Shown: positions 49,023-58,097, counted from the stretch's first letter. The stretch is DNA of 64,000 nucleotides from JACJXF01 sp038316435 (GCA_038316435.1 JBBQAQ010000005.1:62001-126000), one strand, 5' to 3'. Notes: generated by a model from the sequence alone, not told the origin. Program-made: numbers and translations.

Positions 49023-50189
49023 TTAATTCTCTGACAAAGGAGTTTCACTTTTATGCTTTTTTGAACCTGAATAAATGCTGAATTTCTGAAATTTACATTT
49101 TATGCTGCCATTTATCAGCTCAATTTTCTTTTCAGGTCTTAATCCAAAAAATTTCAATGCCTCGGGATTACCACTTAGTACCCATGCATCGCAGCCCGTG
49201 AAATTTTTCTTCAGGGTATCTCCAATCCCTTTATAAAACTGATTGATTTCAGTCTCTTTCAATCGCTCTCCATATGGAGGGTTCATCATAACCAGCCCTC
49301 CTTCAGATGGTGGTATAAGATCTTTGAAGTCAACCTTTTGCACCTGAATAAATTCTTCCAGAAGAGCTTTTTTAACATTATTTTGAGTTAATTCAATAGC
49401 ATCTGCAGAAATATCTGAAGCGAAAATTCCAGCTTTCATCTCAACAGGATTAAGCATTGTTTCCATTAGTCGTTTAAAAAGAATTTCATCGTAATCTTTC
49501 CAGTTCATAAAACCGAATTTTTCACGAAAAATCCCAGGAGGAATTTTCTTACCAATTAGTGCAGCTTCAATTGAAAGAGTACCTGACCCGCACATTGGGT
49601 CAATAAAATTTGTACTTCCATCCCAGCCTGTCATCATAATCATCGCGGCAGCAAGTACTTCGTTGAGTGGAGCAGCGTATTGAGCAGTGCGGTATCCTCT
49701 TTTAAAAAGGGGCTCACCTGAACTATCCAGCGACACATCAGCCCTGTCATTAGAGATGTGAATATTAATAGTTATATCAGGATCGTTTGTATTAACAGAG
49801 GGTCTGAGGTTTGTAAGCTTCCGAAAGCGATCAGCGATTGCATCCTTTGTTTTTTGTGAAACGAAGAGACTATGGCGGAACTGGGGAGAGCTTACTGAAG
49901 AATTAACCATAAAAGATTCTTTGACAGAGAAATGATCCTCCCACTTCATAGCAAAAATTGCATCATACAGGGACTCTTCATCAGTAACTCGGAAACTTTT
50001 CAAATTCTTCAAAACCCGCATGGCTGTTCTGGAGCCAATATTAACCTTATATAAAATTGCCTGACTCCCGCTAAAACTTACTGCCCTGTGGAGTAATCTT
50101 ACATTCTGAGCTCCAAGTTCACGAAGTTCTGAGGCAAGAATCTCCTCAAGACCAAACATGGTTGTAGCTATAAATTCATTTTCTTTCAT
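49023..50189 (-). CDS. THUMP-domain class I SAM-dependent RNA methyltransferase
   Basis: The 388-residue protein has an N-terminal THUMP domain (about 40-155, RNA binding) and a C-terminal RlmL/YpsC-type methyltransferase domain with FIDPMCGSGTLSIEAALI (SAM binding) and the catalytic VMMNPPYGERL motif. It likely makes N2-methylguanosine in 23S rRNA (as RlmL does at G2445); the exact site cannot be read from sequence. Its ATG overlaps the last base of the NadR-type kinase gene, so it is the last gene of the S41-pnuC-nadR unit. Confidence 0.92.
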   Translation of the reverse strand: MKENEFIATTMFGLEEILASELRELGAQNVRLLHRAVSFSGSQAILYKVNIGSRTAMRVLKNLKSFRVTDEESLYDAIFAMKWEDHFSVKESFMVNSSVSSPQFRHSLFVSQKTKDAIADRFRKLTNLRPSVNTNDPDITINIHISNDRADVSLDSSGEPLFKRGYRTAQYAAPLNEVLAAAMIMMTGWDGSTNFIDPMCGSGTLSIEAALIGKKIPPGIFREKFGFMNWKDYDEILFKRLMETMLNPVEMKAGIFASDISADAIELTQNNVKKALLEEFIQVQKVDFKDLIPPSEGGLVMMNPPYGERLKETEINQFYKGIGDTLKKNFTGCDAWVLSGNPEALKFFGLRPEKKIELINGSIKCKFQKFSIYSGSKKHKSETPLSEN

Positions 50190-50710
50190 TATTTTAAATT
50201 GAAATGCTTTTGCACCAAAAGTAAAGCATTATTATTGCGTATGTCTCCAATTCCACTTATCATGGTATATTCACTTCCTGTTTTCTTAATTTCTTCAATA
50301 TACCGGAGCATCAGATAATCTCGTTTTTCACCGCCATTCTCTCTTAATGGATCCGGGACCCATGGTATATCTGGTTTACAGATTAAAAAAAGATCAATTT
50401 TATGCTTTGATATTTCTGAATCCAGCCAATCAGGACATGTATTAAAAACCTCCAAAAACCATACTTTTGTTATAATTAGCCAGGTGTCTAGGATCAAAAA
50501 ACTTACACTATTCTTCTCTGCTTCTACTCTTTGTGCTATCTGATTTTCAGCAATGAGCACAAGGTCGGAATAATTATAAGGTCTATCAAGACCTGACACA
50601 TAATCTCTTGCAAATTCAGGGATCCAAGGCCATCCTAAGTTTTCGGCAAGGAATGATGAAATCACAGTTTTGCCGGTTGATTCAGGACCAGTTACCACAA
50701 TTGTTTTCAA
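50189..50710 (-). CDS. NadR-type ribosylnicotinamide kinase (kinase domain only)
   Basis: The 173-residue ATPase starts with the P-loop VVTGPESTGKT (residues 5-15), typical of the NadR nicotinamide riboside kinase domain, followed by FARDYV and LILDTWLIITKVW. It has neither the NMN adenylyltransferase nor the DNA-binding domain of E. coli NadR. It should phosphorylate nicotinamide riboside to NMN inside the cell. Its ATG overlaps the pnuC stop by 4 bp, which strongly supports NAD salvage from imported nicotinamide riboside. A different vitamin kinase role is less likely. Confidence 0.85.
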   Translation of the reverse strand: MKTIVVTGPESTGKTVISSFLAENLGWPWIPEFARDYVSGLDRPYNYSDLVLIAENQIAQRVEAEKNSVSFLILDTWLIITKVWFLEVFNTCPDWLDSEISKHKIDLFLICKPDIPWVPDPLRENGGEKRDYLMLRYIEEIKKTGSEYTMISGIGDIRNNNALLLVQKHFNLK

Positions 50711-51303
50711 ATCTCAGAATTTTTTAGCCATTCTTTTCTCCACTGATAATAACCAACAACAGCCATTCCTGTATAAACACAGAAAAGTACAACTGTTGGG
50801 TAAAGGTCTTTATACACAAAGGTTCCAAGCGAAACTAAATCAATAATTACCCAAAAAATCCAGTGTTCTAGATACTTTCTTGCCAACATCCAAGTTGCTA
50901 CTACACTACCACCAGCTGTAAATGCATCCCAAAAGGGCAACGGGGAATCGGTATATTTAGTAAGTATAAATCCTACGATTAGAGTAATTATTGCAGTAAC
51001 AGTAATATAAATAAGCCATTCAATCCTTCTCAACCTGATTACTGGCAATTTGTCGCTTCGATTTGGCTTTTCACCAGTTTGCCAAAAATACCATCCATAT
51101 ATACTAATGCCTAAATAATAAAATTGCAGACTCATATCGGCGTAAAACTTTGACTGAAAAAAAACATAAACATAGATAAGTGAGGTAATTATACCCCACG
51201 GCCAGAGCCAAATATTTTGTTTTATAGAAAAAACAAGATAAATAATTCCAGTAACTGCACCCAGAATCTCAATAAAAAGGTCAGAAACAAGGAAATCAAT
51301 CAT
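50707..51303 (-). CDS. pnuC: Nicotinamide riboside transporter PnuC
   Basis: The 198-residue inner-membrane protein has about seven helices and PnuC family motifs: NIWLWPWGIITSLIYVYVFF, SKFYADMSLQFYYL and ISIYGWYFW in the first half, and WDAFTAGGSVVATWML in the second. PnuC facilitates uptake of nicotinamide riboside, trapped by the kinase encoded next. Related PnuT/PnuX proteins carry thiamine or riboflavin, but the coupled NadR-type kinase makes nicotinamide riboside the best choice. It lies 15 bp after the S41 peptidase gene, in the same direction. Confidence 0.88.
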   Translation of the reverse strand: MIDFLVSDLFIEILGAVTGIIYLVFSIKQNIWLWPWGIITSLIYVYVFFQSKFYADMSLQFYYLGISIYGWYFWQTGEKPNRSDKLPVIRLRRIEWLIYITVTAIITLIVGFILTKYTDSPLPFWDAFTAGGSVVATWMLARKYLEHWIFWVIIDLVSLGTFVYKDLYPTVVLFCVYTGMAVVGYYQWRKEWLKNSEI

Positions 51304-51318
51304 GATTTTTTTATCCAG

Positions 51319-52920
51319 TTATTCTCCAATATATGCCTCTAATTTCTTTTCATATAGGGATGATTCTGACATGACCTTCAATGCCCGCATAAAGATAGGA
51401 TCAGCCTCGTTATAAATCTGAAAGAATTCTGATGTATCCCATAGATCTCTTGCCAGATATGCTTTAAAAAGGAGGCGAATCATTACCTCACTTTTTTTGT
51501 AATCGCCTTCTTTGAATTTAACGCCTTCTTTTTCAGCATATTGAACCAATTCATCAATCATTTGAGAACTGACTTTAAACGAGTTCTTATAATCCTCAAA
51601 TTTTTTAAATTTTGCTTTTAATTCAGCTCTGTTTTGATCACCGTATTTTAATATAAATTGATTAAGGACACCTTTACTTATAAGTTCCCTGTAGTAGGTA
51701 GAGAAAAAAGAAGTGTCAAAGGGAACAAAGTAATCAGGATTAATTCCACCTCCACCATATACTATGCGGTTTTTAAAAACCGTATGATATTTAAGTGAGT
51801 CAGGGAAAGTTAGTGATGCACTATCATTCATTTCAGGAAACATAAATCGGTCAGTCACTTCTTTTGCATATTCATCATAGCCTTTTTCATAAGATTTCTG
51901 AATGAGTCTGCCTGAAGGTGTGTAATACTTAGCAACAGTCAGTCTGATCAGGGATCCATCCATAAGAGAAAAAGGTTGCTGAACAAGCCCCTTTCCAAAT
52001 GAACGACGACCTACAACAACTGCCCGATCCAGATCTTGCAATGCTCCTGCAACAATCTCGCTTGCAGATGCAGAACTTTCATCAATCATAATAATAAGTT
52101 TTCCCTTTTCAAATTCACCGCGATCAGTAGAATAATAATTATGACGTGGGTTTTTTACTCCTTCAGTATAGACCAGAAGGTTATTCCCATTAATAAACTG
52201 ATCGGCAAGTTCAACAGCTATTCGAAGATAACCGCCTCCATTCCCGCTTAAATCGAGAATAAGGTTTTCAAGTCCACTTTTCTTAAGCTTGTCAATTGCT
52301 GTGTAGAATTCTGTAACAGAAGTCATTGAGAACCTAGATAATTTAATATATCCGGTTTTACTATCAACCATATAAGATGCATCAATACTATAAATAGGGA
52401 TTTCATCCCGAGTGATAGTAAAATCGAGAAGACCAGCAACATTTTTCCGCTTAATTGCAACATCAACCTTCGTTCCTTTCTTTCCCTTAAGCTTTTTCTG
52501 AACATCGGTATTTTTTATTCCAACTCCGGCAGCATTTAGCCCATCAATTTTAATTATCCTATCGCCACCGCGGATTCCAACTTTTTCAGAAGGTCCACCT
52601 GAAATAGTGTTGATAATAAAAATAGTGTCATTTAAAATATTAAAACTCACACCAATTCCATCGAAGTTGCCATCCAGAGGTTCCTGCATAGCGTTTACTT
52701 CTTCCTTACTGAGATAAGATGAATGAGGATCAAGATCGTGCAAGGTTTGAATAATAACTTCTTCAATGAACTTATCCTCGTTAAGGGTATCAACGTAATA
52801 GTTCGAAATCTTTTCGAAAACCTCTCCGAACTTAAGCGACTGCTGAGAAAACTGGGCTTCCAGAGGAAGAATGCAAATAAAAAACAGCAAGGCGCTTATA
52901 AATATTTTTCCTGACTTCAT
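51319..52920 (-). CDS. S41 family C-terminal-processing peptidase
   Basis: From ATG 52920 the 533-residue exported protein has a signal peptide (KIFISALLFFICILPLEA), a helical N-terminal region, a PDZ domain (about 90-165; FNILNDTIFIINTISGGPSE and VGIRGGDRIIKIDG) and the S41 core with NLILDLSGNGGGYLRIAVEL, the nucleophile serine in MIDESSASASEIVAGAL and the general-base lysine in VGRRSFGKGLVQ. A C-terminal helical domain follows. It should cut exported proteins at their C-termini in the periplasm. An ATG three codons earlier is an alternative start. PnuC follows after 15 bp. Confidence 0.92.
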   Translation of the reverse strand: MKSGKIFISALLFFICILPLEAQFSQQSLKFGEVFEKISNYYVDTLNEDKFIEEVIIQTLHDLDPHSSYLSKEEVNAMQEPLDGNFDGIGVSFNILNDTIFIINTISGGPSEKVGIRGGDRIIKIDGLNAAGVGIKNTDVQKKLKGKKGTKVDVAIKRKNVAGLLDFTITRDEIPIYSIDASYMVDSKTGYIKLSRFSMTSVTEFYTAIDKLKKSGLENLILDLSGNGGGYLRIAVELADQFINGNNLLVYTEGVKNPRHNYYSTDRGEFEKGKLIIMIDESSASASEIVAGALQDLDRAVVVGRRSFGKGLVQQPFSLMDGSLIRLTVAKYYTPSGRLIQKSYEKGYDEYAKEVTDRFMFPEMNDSASLTFPDSLKYHTVFKNRIVYGGGGINPDYFVPFDTSFFSTYYRELISKGVLNQFILKYGDQNRAELKAKFKKFEDYKNSFKVSSQMIDELVQYAEKEGVKFKEGDYKKSEVMIRLLFKAYLARDLWDTSEFFQIYNEADPIFMRALKVMSESSLYEKKLEAYIGE

Positions 52921-53012
52921 AATATTCAAATTTGTTAAGTACGAAGATAAAACACTTAAATACCTGTTATTTAAAAAACCAAAATTAACAATCTGTTTTA
53001 AAGAGAATTAAC

Positions 53013-54542
53013 TTATTCCCACTCAATTGTTGCAGGAGGTTTGGAACTTATATCATAAACTACTCTGTTAATACCTTTGACTTTATTAATTATGTCATTT
53101 GAAACTTTCGCAAGAAATTCGTAAGGCAAATGCGACCAGTCGGCTGTCATACCATCAGTTGATCCTACAGCTCTAAGCGCAAGGACATTTTCATAGGTTC
53201 TTTCATCTCCCATAACACCAACTGACTGCACTGGCAATAGGATTGCCGCTGCCTGCCATACCTGATTGTAAAGTCCGAAATCCTTCAATCCCCTGATAAA
53301 AATATCATCAGCATCCTGTAAAATTCTGACTTTTTCAGGAGTTACTTCACCAAGAATACGTATTCCAAGTCCAGGACCGGGAAATGGGTGCCTGTTAAGC
53401 AGATCAGGAGATAATCCTAGCGCAGTACCTACCCTTCTGACTTCATCTTTAAACAACAATCTCAGTGGTTCTACAACCTTAAGGTGCATTTTTTCCGGTA
53501 AGCCACCTACATTATGATGCGACTTAATTGTTGCTGAAGGACCATTTACAGAAACTGATTCAATAACATCTGGATAAATGGTTCCTTGTCCCAGCCATTT
53601 TACATCCTTTATTTTATGCGCTTCCACATCAAAAACCTCAATAAAATTCCGGCCGATGATCTTTCTTTTCTTTTCTGGTTCAGTTACCCCTCTCAAGTCA
53701 TCCATAAACTTTTGTGATGCATCTACACCAATAACATGAAGACCCATACCCAGATAAGAATCAAGTACAGACTGAAACTCGTGCTTACGAAGCAATCCAT
53801 TATCTACAAAAATACATGTGAGATTATCGCCAATTGCATTATGCAAAAGCGTTGCAGCTACAGTAGAATCAACACCTCCGGAAAGGCCTAATACTACTTT
53901 GTCATTACCCAGACTATTTTTTAATTGCGAAACGGTTGATTCAATAAAGGACAATGGAGTCCAATCCTGTTTACAATTACAAATATCACAAACAAAATTC
54001 TTTAGAATCTGCGAACCTTCTGAAGTATGATATACTTCAGGGTGAAACTGCAGCCCATAGGTTTTTTCATTTTGAACAGAGAATGCTCCAACCTTGATAT
54101 CCCCAGTGCTGGCAATGATTTTGTAGTTTTCAGGTAGAGTAACAATAGTATCGCCGTGAGACATCCAAACCTGAGATTCAATACTTATATTTTTAAGAAG
54201 GGGATTTGCAGAATCAACAAAAGACAGTAATGCACGACCATATTCTCTTGAATTGGAAGGCATTACCTCTCCCCCGAAAAAATGAGCCAAATATTGAGCG
54301 CCATAGCAAATCCCAAGTACAGGTACTTTACCTTTTAAGGCTGCAATATCGGGGATTGGTGCATTTTTATCTCTTACAGAAAATGGGCTTCCTGAAAGAA
54401 TCAATCCTTTAACGGTTTCATCAGGTTCTGGAAAATGGTTAAAAGGATATATTTCACAGTAAACATTTAGCTCACGAACTCTTCTGGCAATGAGCTGAGT
54501 ATATTGAGAACCGAAATCGAGGATAATAATTTTTTCTTTCAC
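53013..54542 (-). CDS. guaA: GMP synthase (glutamine-hydrolysing)
   Basis: GuaA aminates XMP to GMP. It has an N-terminal glutamine amidotransferase (IIILDFGSQYTQLIARRVRE; nucleophile Cys in LGICYGAQYLAHFFGG; LQFHPEVYHT) and a C-terminal ATP-pyrophosphatase with LGLSGGVDSTVAATLL and the dimerisation domain with RHPFPGPGLGIRILGE. No ATG lies near the conserved start; I choose GTG 54542 (509 residues) because an in-frame TTG at 54566 falls inside a likely TAAATTTG promoter element and adds residues without family match. It lies between rnz and the S41 peptidase gene on the same strand. Confidence 0.95.
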   Translation of the reverse strand: MKEKIIILDFGSQYTQLIARRVRELNVYCEIYPFNHFPEPDETVKGLILSGSPFSVRDKNAPIPDIAALKGKVPVLGICYGAQYLAHFFGGEVMPSNSREYGRALLSFVDSANPLLKNISIESQVWMSHGDTIVTLPENYKIIASTGDIKVGAFSVQNEKTYGLQFHPEVYHTSEGSQILKNFVCDICNCKQDWTPLSFIESTVSQLKNSLGNDKVVLGLSGGVDSTVAATLLHNAIGDNLTCIFVDNGLLRKHEFQSVLDSYLGMGLHVIGVDASQKFMDDLRGVTEPEKKRKIIGRNFIEVFDVEAHKIKDVKWLGQGTIYPDVIESVSVNGPSATIKSHHNVGGLPEKMHLKVVEPLRLLFKDEVRRVGTALGLSPDLLNRHPFPGPGLGIRILGEVTPEKVRILQDADDIFIRGLKDFGLYNQVWQAAAILLPVQSVGVMGDERTYENVLALRAVGSTDGMTADWSHLPYEFLAKVSNDIINKVKGINRVVYDISSKPPATIEWE

Positions 54543-54563
54543 AACCAGTTTTTTTAATTTTTG

Positions 54564-54571
54564 CAAATTTA
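54564..54571 (-). promoter_or_regulatory. Predicted guaA promoter, TAAATTTG
   Basis: Exact TAnnTTTG match on the minus strand, 21 bp before the GTG start chosen for guaA. It overlaps the alternative TTG start. No -33 TTTG at standard spacing. Confidence 0.4.
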
Positions 54572-54605
54572 ATATTTATTCCTGTACAAGCCTTTAAAAA
54601 ACATC

Positions 54606-55544
54606 TCAGGAAGTAATTTCATTTCTTACCCTTTTCACTTCATAAACATCACCGTCATTTACTGCATAGGATTCAGGGAATACAGATCTAGCTTCGGTCT
54701 CAAGATTTTCATGTGTTTTATATCGTGCTGAAAAATGACCCATGAGTAATTTCCCTGCTCCTGAAGCTAAGGCTATTTGTGCTGCCTGGGAAGTGGTGGA
54801 ATGCATTGTTTTTTTCGCTAGTTCTTCATCACCATGTGCAAACGTAGCTTCATGATAGAGTAAATCAACTTTCTGAAGTATTTCTGATAGTTCTGGTTCG
54901 TAGATGGTATCTGAACAATAGGCATAGGATCTTCTTTTCCAACTAGGGAGTGTAAGAGAAGAATTTGGAATGACAGTGCCATCGTTTAAAACCAGGTCGC
55001 CGCCTTTTTTTATGAGGTGAATATTCTCAATTCCAGGTTTGTACTTATCAATAGCCTGTTTTTTCAGATTTAACTCACCATACTTTTCAGTGAAAAGGAA
55101 ACCACATGTGGGTACTCTGTGTTGTAAAGGAAAACTGAAAACCTCAAGCCGCTCATCTTCAAAGATTAGCATTTTTCGGGTATATCCAAGGGGATGCACT
55201 GTGATACGGTACGATTGTTCGGTGCCAAAGTACTTTTCATAAAACTTTACGAGTTCTCTGATTTCTCCAGGGCCATGGATATGCAGTTCGTTCTTCCGGC
55301 CTAAAAGCTGAAAACTTGAGAACAGACCAAAAAGTCCAAATACATGATCACCATGAATATGGCTAATAAACACCCTATTGATTTTCGCAAAGCCAAGTTT
55401 AAAACGTCTCAATTGAATCTGAGTACCCTCACCACAATCTATTAAAAAAAACCGCTCATTTACATTGAGTAAATGAGCGGCTGGGAAACGTTTAGTCGTG
55501 GGCATTGCGGAACTACTGCCCAGTATAGTTAAAGAAAAATTCAC
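54606..55544 (-). CDS. rnz: Ribonuclease Z
   Basis: RNase Z removes the 3' trailer of pre-tRNAs. The 312-residue metallo-beta-lactamase-fold protein starts at GTG 55544 with NFSLTILGSSSAMPTTKRFP and shows the zinc motif HIHGDH (H62-H67), the later histidines and aspartate in YCSDTIYEPELSEI, LLYHEATF and LLMGHFSARY. It is the short bacterial form. It follows the STAS gene by 11 bp on the same strand. Unusually, a perfect 12-bp hairpin followed by eight Ts lies within codons 22-34 and has the form of an intrinsic terminator on the coding strand. Confidence 0.93.
   Translation of the reverse strand: MNFSLTILGSSSAMPTTKRFPAAHLLNVNERFFLIDCGEGTQIQLRRFKLGFAKINRVFISHIHGDHVFGLFGLFSSFQLLGRKNELHIHGPGEIRELVKFYEKYFGTEQSYRITVHPLGYTRKMLIFEDERLEVFSFPLQHRVPTCGFLFTEKYGELNLKKQAIDKYKPGIENIHLIKKGGDLVLNDGTVIPNSSLTLPSWKRRSYAYCSDTIYEPELSEILQKVDLLYHEATFAHGDEELAKKTMHSTTSQAAQIALASGAGKLLMGHFSARYKTHENLETEARSVFPESYAVNDGDVYEVKRVRNEITS
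55444..55480 (-). terminator. Terminator-like hairpin inside the start of rnz
   Basis: On the minus strand CCGCTCATTTAC-tcaat-GTAAATGAGCGG (12-bp perfect stem, 5-nt loop) is followed directly by TTTTTTTT. It lies 65-100 nt after the rnz start codon, and encodes AHLLNVNERFFL. Its shape is that of a Rho-independent terminator; in translated mRNA ribosomes may keep it unfolded. Confidence 0.65.
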
Positions 55545-55555
55545 AATTAACTTTT

Positions 55556-55903
55556 CTAACCGGCGTTTTTAATCATTTTCTGGGCTTCATCAATTGTCCC
55601 GCTAATGTTAAGCACTGTATCCAACTGAGAGATAGTGATGAGTCTTTCGACAGCATCATTTAACCCGGTCAGTACAAACGTGCCATTTGAGTTTTTGCAT
55701 AGGCGGTTAGCGACAAGTATTGCGCTCAGACCAGAAGAATCACAGTAACGGCAATTACTCAGGTCAAGTATAATATTCTTTTCGCCATTGCCGGAAACAA
55801 GCACCAGTTCTGATTTTAATGTCGGAGCGATGTGCGTATCCAGTTTTTCTTCCAATACTTTGATTAAAGTATGGTTTTCAAATTTTTCAATTTGGAATTC
55901 CAT
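55556..55903 (-). CDS. STAS-domain anti-sigma factor antagonist
   Basis: The 115-residue single STAS domain starts MEFQIEKFENHTLIKVLEE and has LDTHIAPTLKSELV, IILDLSNCRYCDSSGLSAIL (phosphoserine loop DSSG) and a C-terminal helix. It is the SpoIIAA/RsbV type, controlled by serine phosphorylation in partner switching. It lies between rpsA and rnz on the same strand (30 bp from the rpsA stop). No anti-sigma kinase or PP2C phosphatase is adjacent. With the STAS gene at 39936 there are two such antagonists in the window. Confidence 0.9.
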   Translation of the reverse strand: MEFQIEKFENHTLIKVLEEKLDTHIAPTLKSELVLVSGNGEKNIILDLSNCRYCDSSGLSAILVANRLCKNSNGTFVLTGLNDAVERLITISQLDTVLNISGTIDEAQKMIKNAG

Positions 55904-55933
55904 TTTAGATGGTATTAATTTAACAAAGCTAAT

Positions 55934-58009
55934 TTATGCATTTTCTTCATCTTTTGTATCAGCTTTCTTCTTTTTTTGACTCTTTTCCATCTTATCTTTC
56001 AAAGCTGCCAGTTCAGAAATATCTCCGAGTGTTGTCTTTTCCATGGTAGTCGTGAGATTCCGTTGAACTTTCTTGGTCGTAGCCTGCTGAGTTTTTTCTT
56101 TAACTTCCTCAACATTTTTCTTTTCATCCTCGAAAACTCGGGTATGAGAAAGGACTATTTTCTTAGATCCTTTTGAAAATTCCATCACTTTGAATGAAAG
56201 TTTCTCATCAACTTTAGCGAGTTGACCGTTTTCTTTAGTAAGATGTTTCTGGGAAACAAATCCCTCTACACCATAAGAAAGTGCAACGATTGCGCCTTTA
56301 TCGGTCATTTCTACAATTGTTCCTTCATGAACTGTATCTACTTCAAAGAGCGTTTCGAATACATCCCATGGATTTTCTTCGAGTTGTTTGTGACCTAAGC
56401 TAAGTCTTCTGTTGTCTTTATCGATTTCAAGAACAACTACTTCAACATCAGCACCGATTGAAGTAAATTCAGCCGGATGTTTGATTTTGCGTGTCCATGA
56501 AAGATCAGAGATATGAATCAGACCATCAACACCTTCTTCGATTTCAACAAAAACACCGAAGTTGGTGAAATTGCGAACCTTAGCAGTATGTTTACTTCCA
56601 ACAGCATATTTCTCAGCAATTTTATCCCATGGATCAGTTTTCAGTTGTTTGATACCAAGTGACATTTTTCTTTCTTCACGATCGAGAGTTAAAACAACAG
56701 CTTCAACTTCATCTCCAACTTTCATAAATTCCTGAGCTGATCTAAGGTGCTGTGACCAAGACATTTCAGAAACGTGGATAAGACCTTCAACACCGGTAGT
56801 GATTTCAACAAAAGCACCGTAGTCGGCCATAACCACTACTTTACCTTTAACATGATCACCGATTTTGAGAGTTTCACTTAGTGAATCCCATGGGTGAGAA
56901 GTAAGTTGTTTCAGACCAAGAGCGATTCTCTTTTTGTCATCATCAAAATCGAGGATAACAACATTGAGTTTCTGATCAAGTTGAACGATTTCCTCAGGGT
57001 GATTAACACGACCCCATGAAAGATCGGTAATATGAATAAGACCATCTACGCCACCGAGGTCGATAAATACACCGTAGGAAGTGATGTTTTTAACAGTACC
57101 TTCAAGAACCTGACCTTTTTCAAGTTTTGCGATGATTTCTTTTTTCTGCTGTTCAAGTTCAGCTTCGATAAGAGCTTTGTGAGAAACAACTACGTTTTTA
57201 AACTCATGGTTAATTTTAACCACTTTAAATTCCATAGTTTTTCCAACAAATGCATCATAATCGCGGATAGGTTTAACATCAATCTGTGAACCGGGGAGGA
57301 ATGCTTCGATTCCGAATACATCCACGATCATACCGCCTTTAGTTCTGCATTTGATATAACCTTTGATAATTTCATCCTGTTCCAAGGCGGAGTTAACCCG
57401 ATCCCATGAACGCATTGCCCTAGCTTTTTTGTGTGATAATAAAAGCTGGCCTTTTCTATCTTCTTTGCTTTCAACATATATCTCAACAACATCACCTGGT
57501 TTCAGTTCGGGGTTGTAACGGAATTCGTTCAAACTTACAACACCTTCAGATTTGTAACCGATGTTAATAACAACTTCCCTTTTGTTCATTGAGATAACTG
57601 TACCGTCAATACATTCATTTTCAGCTACAGTTGAAAGAGTTTCGTCGTAAAGATCAGAAAATTTCTTTCTGTCTTCAGGTTTGTAATCGTCGTGCTTGTT
57701 ATTAATAACAGCCCAATCAAAATCGTCAAACCCTACGTTACCACTTGATTTAGCACTGGGAGTGCTTTCTTTTTTAGCAGCAGTTTTGTCTTTGGTGGCA
57801 GGTTTGGTTTCTTCTTCTACAACTTCTGCAACCGGTTCAGCTGGAACCTCGCTTACTTCAATTTTTTCTTCAACGGGCTCAGCTTTGAACTCAACTTCAT
57901 TAACTTCAGTTTCTTCAACTTCATTAACTTCAGTTTGTTCAACTTCATTGTTAACACTCTCTGTATTTTCTACATTCTCCAGAGTAGCATCTTTTTCTTT
58001 TTCTGTCAT
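55934..58009 (-). CDS. rpsA: 30S ribosomal protein S1
   Basis: S1 binds mRNA and helps start translation. The 691-residue protein has an acidic N-terminal extension of about 95 residues (repeats of the kind VEETEVNEVE) not present in E. coli S1, then six S1 domains, with cores such as GVFIDLGGVDGLIHITDLSW, GAFVEITTGVEGLIHVSEMS and GVFVEIEEGVDGLIHISDLS. The C-terminus is lysine-rich. The acidic extension is low-complexity and could bind other ribosome parts, which is inference. An excellent promoter with both -33 and -7 boxes lies 55 bp upstream. The STAS and rnz genes follow it. Confidence 0.95.
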   Translation of the reverse strand: MTEKEKDATLENVENTESVNNEVEQTEVNEVEETEVNEVEFKAEPVEEKIEVSEVPAEPVAEVVEEETKPATKDKTAAKKESTPSAKSSGNVGFDDFDWAVINNKHDDYKPEDRKKFSDLYDETLSTVAENECIDGTVISMNKREVVINIGYKSEGVVSLNEFRYNPELKPGDVVEIYVESKEDRKGQLLLSHKKARAMRSWDRVNSALEQDEIIKGYIKCRTKGGMIVDVFGIEAFLPGSQIDVKPIRDYDAFVGKTMEFKVVKINHEFKNVVVSHKALIEAELEQQKKEIIAKLEKGQVLEGTVKNITSYGVFIDLGGVDGLIHITDLSWGRVNHPEEIVQLDQKLNVVILDFDDDKKRIALGLKQLTSHPWDSLSETLKIGDHVKGKVVVMADYGAFVEITTGVEGLIHVSEMSWSQHLRSAQEFMKVGDEVEAVVLTLDREERKMSLGIKQLKTDPWDKIAEKYAVGSKHTAKVRNFTNFGVFVEIEEGVDGLIHISDLSWTRKIKHPAEFTSIGADVEVVVLEIDKDNRRLSLGHKQLEENPWDVFETLFEVDTVHEGTIVEMTDKGAIVALSYGVEGFVSQKHLTKENGQLAKVDEKLSFKVMEFSKGSKKIVLSHTRVFEDEKKNVEEVKEKTQQATTKKVQRNLTTTMEKTTLGDISELAALKDKMEKSQKKKKADTKDEENA

Positions 58010-58064
58010 TTAGATAATAAAATTTTAATTAATAAGTTAGACTTTATGTTGATTTTTCGAGCGG

Positions 58065-58097
58065 CAAAGGTAAGTTTTTCTTTTTTAAATCAGCAAA
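58065..58097 (-). promoter_or_regulatory. rpsA promoter with exact -33 and -7 boxes
   Basis: On the minus strand TTTG (58094-58097) and TACCTTTG (58065-58072) are separated by 21 bp. Both match the Bacteroidota sigma consensus TTTG-N19-21-TAnnTTTG exactly. The ATG is 55 bp downstream. This is the best promoter in the window. Confidence 0.8.

Noticed and set aside
57696..58013. Serine/threonine-rich open frame on the plus strand opposite the rpsA start
   Set aside because: It is the mirror of the Glu/Val-rich repeats in the S1 N-terminal extension; its low complexity is a by-product of that repeat.
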